NCBI GenBank assembly: GCA_028695865.1
Contig: JAQVID010000228.1
Span: forward strand, 1-6,003
Length of the DNA: 6,003 nt
Direction: 5' to 3'
DNA from: Thermoguttaceae bacterium
GTDB taxonomy: Bacteria; Planctomycetota; Planctomycetia; Pirellulales; Thermoguttaceae
Shown: positions 1 to 4,999 of the stretch, in pieces
Layout: every line of letters starts with the position of its first letter
How positions within the stretch are numbered: the stretch's first letter is position 1
The notes under the pieces: generated by a model
Told to the model about the DNA's origin: nothing
Seen by the model: the letters and a program-made list of their open reading frames with translations, nothing else
The model's database searches: none
Position numbers and translations under genes: made by a program

Positions 1-13
1 GGTTGCGAAGAGA

Positions 14-42
14 TTGACACCCCCCATTGCTTTTGCTAAAAT
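14..42 (+). promoter_or_regulatory. Sigma-70-type promoter with extended -10, for the FAD oxidoreductase gene
   Basis: TTGACA at 14-19 is a perfect -35 hexamer. A spacer of exactly 17 nt leads to TAAAAT at 37-42, one mismatch from TATAAT. The -10 is preceded by TGC (34-36), an extended -10 motif. Transcription would begin near 49-50 and give an untranslated leader of about 113 nt before the ATG at 163. This is the only promoter in the window that stands out by eye. The motif match is seen directly; its activity is inferred. Confidence 0.65.
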
Positions 43-49
43 CAATTCA

Positions 50-72
50 ACAGGTATTATACAGGTATTATA
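50..72. repeat. 11-bp tandem repeat in the oxidoreductase leader
   Basis: ACAGGTATTAT occurs at 50-60 and again at 61-71, with one further matching A at 72. The two copies are identical and adjacent, immediately after the predicted transcription start. The duplication also produces several -10-like TATTAT/TATACA strings. It could be a simple replication-slippage duplication or a paired protein-binding site; the sequence does not decide between them. Confidence 0.8.
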
Positions 73-149
73 TTGGTCAACAGGGACACCGCAAAAAGAT
101 GTTTCCGGGATGGTGTGCAAAATGTGTGCTTGTCCATGTACTATTATTT

Positions 150-155
150 AAGGAG
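150..155 (+). promoter_or_regulatory. Ribosome binding site fixing the oxidoreductase start at 163
   Basis: AAGGAG lies 7 nt upstream of the ATG at 163. It selects this codon over the upstream in-frame start at 73, which would place 30 non-conserved residues in front of the Tat signal. Confidence 0.85.
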
Positions 156-162
156 TCGCACA

Positions 163-1527
163 ATGAAACGACGTGATTTTTTCTCGGCAGCCGCCTTGGG
201 GGCTTCAATCCTTTCGGTGGGAGAGTGCCCGAGCAGTGCCCAGGCAGGCGAAGTGAACCAGAATTCCAGGAACACCGTGCTTGAACCGGCCCGATCGATT
301 CCGGTGAGCTCTTCGGTCGATGTCGTCGTTTGCGGCGGTGGTCCAGCCGGTATCGCAACCGCACTGGCAGCGGCCAGATCGGGGGCGAAAACGCTTATTC
401 TCGAATCGCAAGGATGTTTGGGGGGAACTTGGACGGCGTCGTGTTTGAGTCTGATTCTCGATATGGGCAATAAGGGTGGTATCATGGCGGAAATCGCGGC
501 AACCATGGAACGTCGCGATGGTGCTGCGCGTCGCAAGGATGTTGGAACGATTACATATGATCCGGAAGAAATGAAGTTTGTACTGGAAGAGATGTGTGCC
601 AAAGCGGGCGTCGATTTCCAATATTTCAGCCCGGTCGTTGGAGCGGTCAAGGAAGGACGACGATTGCGCAGTGTGATCACTGAATCGCCTTCCGGACGTG
701 AAGCGGTTAGCGGCAAAGTCTTTGTCGATTGCACGGGCGATGGTGATTTGGCGGCGCAAAGCGGTTGTTCGTTCGATTTTGCCAATCCTGAAACCGGCAA
801 ATGGCAACCGATGAGCTTTATTGTCTTGGTGACCGGGATCAAGGCCGAGGAAATACGCCCATTCTATACAGATTTGAAGAATCCTCAACGTCGTTCGCAT
901 AAACAGACTACACTTGACGAAATGGCCCGGGCAGGTTTTACGCCATCGTATGGCGGACCGTCGTTTTTTGCGATTCGGGACGATTTTTTTGCCCTCATGT
1001 CGAATCACGAGTACGGTTATCGAGGTTTCGATGCCCGCCAATTGACGAAAGCAACGGTACAGGGGCGTCGGGAAATGTTTGCTCAAATTGAGGCTCTTCG
1101 CAAGTACGGTGGTCCATGGAAAAATATTCGAATAGTACAAACACCGTCGCTTATAGGAATTCGCGAAGGCCGCCGCATTCATGGTCTGTATACGGTTACG
1201 CAGGAAGACCTTCGCGTGGGTCGCCGTCATTCAGACGCTGTGTGTGAAGTCCGCTTTCCCATTGATGTTCATTCCACAAAGCCGCACGAAACGAAAGAGG
1301 TCGAAAAGGCCGCGTTTCGGTCGAAACCGTATGACATACCGATGAGAGCTCTTGTTGCCAAGGATGTCGATGCGCTCATGATGGCCGGCCGATGTATTAG
1401 CGGCGATTTCATTGCTCATTCGAGTTATCGCGTTACCGGCAATGCCGTCGCGATGGGCGAGGCGGCCGGACGTCTTGCTGCCCGAGCCGCAAAAGAAAAT
1501 TGTCTCCCGTCGGAGCTGTGTCACTGA
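163..1527 (+). CDS. Tat-exported FAD-dependent oxidoreductase (FAD_oxidored family, PF12831-like)
   Basis: Predicted 454-residue flavoprotein oxidoreductase; substrate unknown. The N-terminus is a twin-arginine signal: K2-R3-R4-D5-F6-F7, a short hydrophobic stretch (8-19), and a plausible AQA cleavage site after A28, so it is probably exported folded with FAD bound. The Rossmann nucleotide-binding motif GGGPAG is at 58-63, with the ribose-binding acid E81 ending the second strand and a GG pair at 87-88. Further family landmarks are the D-x-TGDGD motif at 189-195, the GIREGRRI segment at 332-339, and the C-terminal FAD block MAGRCISG (407-414) plus NAVAMGEAAG (427-436). Length is normal and the frame is intact. 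The start is set by AAGGAG 7 nt upstream; a longer in-frame version from 73 would bury the Tat signal. The gene has its own promoter and converges on the PHP gene. The family call is firm; its physiological reaction is not readable from sequence. Confidence 0.93.
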   Translation: MKRRDFFSAAALGASILSVGECPSSAQAGEVNQNSRNTVLEPARSIPVSSSVDVVVCGGGPAGIATALAAARSGAKTLILESQGCLGGTWTASCLSLILDMGNKGGIMAEIAATMERRDGAARRKDVGTITYDPEEMKFVLEEMCAKAGVDFQYFSPVVGAVKEGRRLRSVITESPSGREAVSGKVFVDCTGDGDLAAQSGCSFDFANPETGKWQPMSFIVLVTGIKAEEIRPFYTDLKNPQRRSHKQTTLDEMARAGFTPSYGGPSFFAIRDDFFALMSNHEYGYRGFDARQLTKATVQGRREMFAQIEALRKYGGPWKNIRIVQTPSLIGIREGRRIHGLYTVTQEDLRVGRRHSDAVCEVRFPIDVHSTKPHETKEVEKAAFRSKPYDIPMRALVAKDVDALMMAGRCISGDFIAHSSYRVTGNAVAMGEAAGRLAARAAKENCLPSELCH

Positions 1528-1560
1528 TCGATTGGTATCCATGTTACGAAGAGCGATCTT

Positions 1561-1692
1561 GCGCAGCAGACGAATGAACCGCCGCAGTATGGCGAATTTT
1601 GGATCGCGGGAAAAAAGCTCCCGGCTCGACCTTTACGCCTTTTACAATCGCGAACCCTGCTTTTCATGTCGCGCAGCAGACGAATGAACCGC
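1561..1692. repeat. 22-bp direct repeat pair in the convergent intergenic region
   Basis: A perfect 22-bp repeat starts GCGCAGCAGACGAATGAACC and lies at 1561-1582 and 1671-1692, 110 bp apart. Identity stops abruptly on both sides, although both copies are followed within about 25 nt by TATGGC. The intervening 88 bp contains a small hairpin, CGGGA/TCCCG (1607-1623). No coding function is convincing here. It may be the remains of a duplicated intergenic element or a dispersed repeat of this genome. Confidence 0.85.
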
Positions 1693-1714
1693 GTAGCGAT
1701 TTCCGTATGGCAGG

Positions 1715-1742
1715 CAGGGGGCAAGCGTCAGCCGCACCCCTG
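1715..1742. other. Hairpin between convergent genes, possible weak bidirectional terminator
   Basis: CAGGGG (1715-1720) can pair with CCCCTG (1737-1742), and an inner GCG/CGC helix can form within the loop. It lies 27 nt past the stop of the PHP gene and about 190 nt past the stop of the oxidoreductase. Neither side is followed by a T tract, so it is not a classic intrinsic terminator. It might mark a transcript end or a REP-like element. Confidence 0.25.
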
Positions 1743-1743
1743 T

Positions 1744-1765
1744 AATACTGAAACCGCTGGAATAT
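1744..1765. repeat. Copy of the AATACTGA-CCGCTGG element at the PHP gene 3' end
   Basis: AATACTGAAACCGCTGG followed by AATAT lies immediately after the stop codon of the minus-strand PHP gene. It matches the 15-bp unit found tandemly at 4968-4999 (AATACTGACCGCTGG when read on the minus strand), apart from two extra A bases. The orientation relative to the adjacent gene is opposite at the two sites. I infer a small dispersed intergenic repeat. Confidence 0.5.
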
Positions 1766-1768
1766 CAT

Positions 1769-3142
1769 TTACTTCGGGTCCATTTTTGTTGTGAAGGCTT
1801 GTGTCCAGGCACCAGGGAACGGAAGGCAGTCTCCTTCAGACCCTTTCCATGTGGTCGGAACCGTAACGACGCGGGCGCGAACATACAGATCGTCGTTCTT
1901 GAGCGTATAACTTGCCTGAAGCGAATCGTTTTTCTGAAGGACGACGCCAATATCGTCGGAATAGTAATGAATAATACGGGTTTTCTTCGTGTTCGGTTTG
2001 CGACCAAGCGGAATGGTTTCTTCTTTTACGGTCTTGTCAAATCCCTTTTTGGTTCCCAGGAATTCAATACGAAGTGTTTTGCCTTCAGCCGGTTTGGCTT
2101 TGACCGTAAGTGTTCCTTTTGCTTTATCGAAAACGATTGATTCGAATTCCAGACCGTTGGACGTGTAGACTTTGGAGTGGGCGACCGCGTGGACAATGGC
2201 CGAAGGCGTGAGTTCGTCAGCATCGACATAAGACCATGAATGCCCCGCGTTCTGATTGGGGGCATAGCCGTGACGATCATCGCTTCCCAGGGCAATAATC
2301 GGTGCGCGGCCGGCGTCGGTGCGAAACGCGTTGACGACGTCCCAGAATTTCTCGGGATTCCAAGCTTTTTTGGCGAGCGCGTACGGATGATCTTTGTCGA
2401 AAAGCGAAGAGCCAAGCGCATTGTTGTTCAGCTCAACATAATGAAGGTCTGGAAGGGCAAGAATGTGTTCCGGCGAGATATCATAATAAGGCCACATGGG
2501 ATGATTCACGAGGAAGAACCAAGGCTCTTTCTGTTGACCGTAGAGTTTATTCGCCATTTTGAAATTGGTTTCGATCGTTTCGGTCATGGTCGGCTTGCGA
2601 ATGGGTAGAAAATCGCCGGCGACATTGATCAAGTTGAAATGGACGCCGCGTCCTTCTGCGGATGTATTGAGTTCCACCCCGGGAATAAGCAGGAATTTGC
2701 CGGGACGATTGAACTGCCGGGCCAATTCGGCGAATGTCTTGAGCCGGTAAAACGTCTGGTCGCCGACTTTTTTGGTTTTGAGCGAATCGGCACCGAATCG
2801 GGTAATTGCTTCCTGAATGGTATCAGAATTGGGATTAAACGCTCGCCATCGTGAGGTTTCGCCCTGGAAAAATTTGGCGTCCGGAGTGATTACATTTTTG
2901 CGTTTCCAAGGGTCTTCCAGTTTGAGCGTATCAGACTGAAAGAAGAAATGGTCCGTTGTGCAGAGAAATTCATATTGAGCCGCCTGATATCGGGCAATGG
3001 CGACTTCCGGCAAGGCCGCGCCATCGCTCCAGACGGTGTGCATGTGGAAGTTTCCTTTGTACCATTTTGCCTGAACAGGCGAAATCGAATACAGTCCAAG
3101 ACACAAGAGTACAAGCAGAAAAAGACAGGTGTAACGTTTCAT
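1769..3142 (-). CDS. Secreted PHP-domain (CehA/McbA-type) metallohydrolase-like protein
   Basis: A 457-residue protein with a Sec signal peptide: K2-R3, a hydrophobic core about 6-20, and a VQA site giving cleavage after A25. The mature part begins at once with the PHP (polymerase and histidinol phosphatase) fold. Its metal-ligand motifs appear in order: HMHT with H33/H35 and SDG D40, TTDH H65, PGVEL E157, GVHFN H168, VNHP H214, and GSDDRHG D288/H291. All are present, so a two- or three-metal hydrolytic site is likely intact. Residues about 335-457 form a beta-rich C-terminal extension. The family hydrolyses phosphoesters or, in CehA/McbA-like members, other esters; the substrate here is unknown. 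The ATG has an AAAGGAA ribosome binding site (3149-3155) 6 nt upstream. The gene is divergent from the YdjM gene and convergent with the oxidoreductase, so it is probably transcribed alone. Family call strong, substrate open. Confidence 0.92.
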   Translation of the reverse strand: MKRYTCLFLLVLLCLGLYSISPVQAKWYKGNFHMHTVWSDGAALPEVAIARYQAAQYEFLCTTDHFFFQSDTLKLEDPWKRKNVITPDAKFFQGETSRWRAFNPNSDTIQEAITRFGADSLKTKKVGDQTFYRLKTFAELARQFNRPGKFLLIPGVELNTSAEGRGVHFNLINVAGDFLPIRKPTMTETIETNFKMANKLYGQQKEPWFFLVNHPMWPYYDISPEHILALPDLHYVELNNNALGSSLFDKDHPYALAKKAWNPEKFWDVVNAFRTDAGRAPIIALGSDDRHGYAPNQNAGHSWSYVDADELTPSAIVHAVAHSKVYTSNGLEFESIVFDKAKGTLTVKAKPAEGKTLRIEFLGTKKGFDKTVKEETIPLGRKPNTKKTRIIHYYSDDIGVVLQKNDSLQASYTLKNDDLYVRARVVTVPTTWKGSEGDCLPFPGAWTQAFTTKMDPK

Positions 3143-3383
3143 AACATTTTCCTTTCGCGAAGTTCCTTGGTTAGCCGTACCTGAAGCCCCCCTTTTGAGG
3201 AATCAGACTCGGCGTAAAATAATATTGGATTGTATGGGCGTGTTTCTCCGACCTGGAGAAGACTCCTTTATGTTGGATATATTCGTGTTGTGCGACTTGC
3301 CCTCCCTTTGTCCGAAGATAAACGGAGAGCAAATGACCGAAAATTGAAGTATCGGTTGTCATACCACAAGGAAAAAGAGACTA
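3143..3383. other. Divergent intergenic region, promoters expected but not resolved
   Basis: These 241 bases separate the divergently transcribed PHP and YdjM genes and must carry the start signals of both. I see the two ribosome binding sites at its edges, and AT-rich -10-like strings such as TAAAATAATATT (3215-3226), but no -35/-10 pair with good spacing in either direction. The 63-codon minus-strand frame (3171-3362) has no ribosome binding site and no recognisable content. Confidence 0.5.
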
Positions 3384-4028
3384 ATGACTCCTCCGGAACA
3401 CGGACTGGTTGGCTTTAGCGCGGCTATTGCCTTGGGACTGTATAAGCGGGGCGGGTGGAAACTCGTCGCCTTGACGACCTTTGTCGCCATGGTACCCGAC
3501 TGGGATTGGCTTGCCTGCCTTTGGGGAGACGCGGCATTTCAAACGATTCATCGCGTTTGGGGACACGCGATTATTTCGTGTTTACTGACCGCGTTTGTGG
3601 TCGCGTCCTGCGATTATTGGCTTGACATAACAGGCCGCTGCGGTCAAGTGCTTCATGGTGTTCTTTCGAAGTGTTTTCGTTTTTTCGGTTTTTTTGGTTT
3701 TTCCGGCTCTTCCGGAGTCGTTATTCGACAGCAAAGGAATTGGAGCGAATATCGTACCTGGGTCATTGCCGCAACGATTATTATCTTTACGCATCCGATT
3801 GCCGATTTGCTGGTAACCGGAGGAGTCGATTTTCCACCGTGGCCTGTGCAACTTTTCTGGCCCTTTTCTCCACAACCGTTTACCTGTCCCATTTTGCATT
3901 GGGGCGATCCCGGAATTCTCACCATATTCATTCTGGGACTGGTCGCCATGTGCTGCCTGCGGAAATATTGTCGTTTCGTCGCGTTTTCGGTTTTTATCGT
4001 CTTTGGTCTTTACGCCTGGCTGCGCTAA
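3384..4028 (+). CDS. YdjM-family membrane-bound putative metal-dependent hydrolase
   Basis: A 214-residue inner-membrane protein resembling the YdjM family (PF04307), annotated as membrane-associated metal-dependent hydrolases of unknown substrate. Family landmarks are in order: H6 near the N-terminus (PPEHG), VPDWD with D39 and D41, HRVWGH with H56 and H61, THPIADLL with H137 and D141, and a PVQLFWPFS segment (154-162). All putative metal ligands seem kept, except that the His that often follows the PDxD motif is Trp42, and the usual HRGxTH is HRVWGH. Hydrophobic segments lie about 28-46, 61-77, 126-147 and 176-212. Residues 97-112 are an odd Phe/Gly/Ser run (FRFFGFFGF) encoded by a T-rich tract between two membrane segments. 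The start has AAGGA (3368-3372) 11 nt upstream. No neighbour shares its direction, so it is probably monocistronic. The homologous motifs on both sides of the T tract are in one frame, so the gene is intact. Confidence 0.82.
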   Translation: MTPPEHGLVGFSAAIALGLYKRGGWKLVALTTFVAMVPDWDWLACLWGDAAFQTIHRVWGHAIISCLLTAFVVASCDYWLDITGRCGQVLHGVLSKCFRFFGFFGFSGSSGVVIRQQRNWSEYRTWVIAATIIIFTHPIADLLVTGGVDFPPWPVQLFWPFSPQPFTCPILHWGDPGILTIFILGLVAMCCLRKYCRFVAFSVFIVFGLYAWLR

Positions 4029-4031
4029 CGA

Positions 4032-4799
4032 TTATTCCCCCACCGCCCAACGAATACCACGATAAAACAGTTCGCGATAGGATGCGTTGTCGAACGCGTT
4101 TTTATCATGACCTTGAACCAGCGCGAAAACACGGCTCTTCTTGTACTGATTCGTCCACAGAACCGGTTTGCTTGATTTGGGGTGATTCGTTTGGGCCAAA
4201 ACGTGAACTTTGGGACTGATATACAAATTGCCAAAGACTTCATCGTTCATGGTAAAGTCGCTGATGCCTCGCGTGATCGGGTGAGTTTTATCGGTAATCT
4301 GAATGGTCACATCAACCGGTTTTGTGTAGTTCGAAGCAGGATGATTCTGACCGTCTATCGTTGCCGGTTTGATCAGGTACGCTCCGCCAAAGACTTCACG
4401 GAACAGTGGAACATCGTTGTGCGAGATGAGCGAATGATGAAGCATGACGGTTGGCATTCCGCCTGCCCACATCGCTTCCAGATTGGCCTTTTGCTGGTCC
4501 GAAAGAGCAAACCGCGATTGGTCGTGAAACACGAGGCAATCGAACTGCCTGGCAATCGCGGGCATCAACTTGTCCTGGTCCCCGGGCAAAGTAATTTCTT
4601 TGAACGTCGCGTCCGGCATGTTGCTTAACATGCGGTGCAAGCCGTCGCGGTCGTAGCCGTGACCTCCGGTAATCAAGAGAACGCGAACAGGCTTGACGGT
4701 ATCATTACCCCGAACTTGCAAACCGCCAAGAGTCTCAAAAGCAAAAAGACCAACAAGCGAAATGAGTACGGTGAGCACAGCGGAAGCTTTTTGTTGCAT
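4032..4799 (-). CDS. ThuA-like domain protein, exported or membrane-anchored
   Basis: A 255-residue protein of the ThuA-like family (PF06283), which has a class I glutamine amidotransferase-like fold. The founding members belong to trehalose-utilisation loci; planctomycetes carry many paralogues with unknown substrates. Motifs seen: RVLLITGGHGYD (39-50), DCLVFHD (87-93), TVMLHHSLISH (117-127) with the His pair 121-122, THPITRGI (172-179), NDEVFGNLY (185-193), ALVQGHD (226-232), and the terminal RGIRWAVG (247-254). The domain is full length. Residues 7-22 form a hydrophobic N-terminal segment with no clear cleavage site, so it is either a signal peptide or an anchor. The start is the ATG at 4799, because AAAGGA lies 8 nt upstream; a TTG six codons earlier is in frame but overlaps that ribosome binding site. 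Its stop is 3 nt from the YdjM gene stop. It lies downstream of the DUF4832-like gene on the same strand, across a 199-bp gap. Confidence 0.92.
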   Translation of the reverse strand: MQQKASAVLTVLISLVGLFAFETLGGLQVRGNDTVKPVRVLLITGGHGYDRDGLHRMLSNMPDATFKEITLPGDQDKLMPAIARQFDCLVFHDQSRFALSDQQKANLEAMWAGGMPTVMLHHSLISHNDVPLFREVFGGAYLIKPATIDGQNHPASNYTKPVDVTIQITDKTHPITRGISDFTMNDEVFGNLYISPKVHVLAQTNHPKSSKPVLWTNQYKKSRVFALVQGHDKNAFDNASYRELFYRGIRWAVGE

Positions 4800-4807
4800 G
4801 AAAATAA

Positions 4808-4813
4808 TCCTTT
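4808..4813 (-). promoter_or_regulatory. Ribosome binding site fixing the ThuA-like start at 4799
   Basis: AAAGGA on the minus strand lies 8 nt before the ATG at 4797-4799. It rules out the in-frame TTG at 4815-4817, which sits on the upstream side of this site. Confidence 0.85.
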
Positions 4814-4865
4814 CCAATATGCAAAAAATCGACCGGACGAAGAGAACAGACGTCCTTGTCCAGCC

Positions 4866-4879
4866 GACTCAATTGAGTC
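4866..4879. promoter_or_regulatory. 14-bp perfect palindrome upstream of the ThuA-like gene
   Basis: GACTCAATTGAGTC is perfectly self-complementary over 14 bases and lies 67-80 nt upstream of the ThuA-like ATG. It would suit a homodimeric regulator, or could form a 5-bp stem with an AATT loop in the transcript. A weak -10-like TATACT on the minus strand (4900-4905) would place the palindrome just downstream of transcription start, a common repressor position. No -35 supports that promoter, so the regulatory role is an inference. Confidence 0.4.
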
Positions 4880-4967
4880 TTTCGGTAACAAACCGGCACA
4901 GTATATATGATGTTTAAACTTGTGGTCGGTTCTATCCTCTGTCATTCCGGAACGTTTTCGGAAACAC

Positions 4968-4999
4968 TCCAGCGGTCAGTATTCCAGCGGTCAGTATTC
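4968..4999. repeat. 15-bp tandem repeat overlapping the 3' end of the DUF4832-like gene
   Basis: CCAGCGGTCAGTATT occurs twice with an exact 15-bp period, and identity extends across 4968-4999, just over two copies. It begins at the stop codon (4999-5001) of the minus-strand DUF4832-like gene and runs into the intergenic space. A related single copy follows the PHP gene stop (1744-1765). The rest of the 199-bp gap holds the palindrome at 4866-4879, a GTTTAAAC octamer (4912-4919) and a short TTCCG/CGGAA hairpin, but no gene. Confidence 0.8.

Noticed and set aside
73..162. N-terminal extension of the oxidoreductase from the upstream start at 73
   Set aside because: It would displace the Tat signal from the N-terminus, its start lacks a good ribosome binding site, and AAGGAG precedes the ATG at 163.
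144..842. 232-codon minus-strand open frame
   Set aside because: Antisense shadow of the same oxidoreductase gene, with no domain signal.
205..1230. 341-codon open frame on the minus strand
   Set aside because: It lies wholly antisense to the oxidoreductase, whose frame carries clear FAD motifs. Its translation shows no recognisable domain and no supporting ribosome binding site was seen.
1607..1623. CGGGA/TCCCG hairpin as an intrinsic terminator
   Set aside because: The stem is only 5 bp and no T tract follows on either strand.
1561..1692. CRISPR array
   Set aside because: Only two repeat copies, separated by 88 bp, with no regular spacers and no cas gene in view.
1521..1724. 67-codon minus-strand open frame in the convergent gap
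   Set aside because: Its translation is Arg/Cys-rich with no family resemblance, it spans both 22-bp repeats, and it overlaps the oxidoreductase stop; it looks like chance coding in a repeat region.
3171..3362. 63-codon minus-strand small open frame in the divergent gap
   Set aside because: No ribosome binding site precedes its ATG and the translation shows no recognisable feature.
3671..4219. 182-codon plus-strand frame overlapping the YdjM-family and ThuA-like genes
   Set aside because: It is an alternative frame of the T-rich tract and the YdjM gene, then runs antisense to the ThuA-like gene; the true frames carry conserved motifs on both sides.
4945..4966. TTCCG/CGGAA hairpin downstream of the DUF4832-like gene as a terminator
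   Set aside because: Short stem, long loop and no following U-rich stretch on the minus strand.
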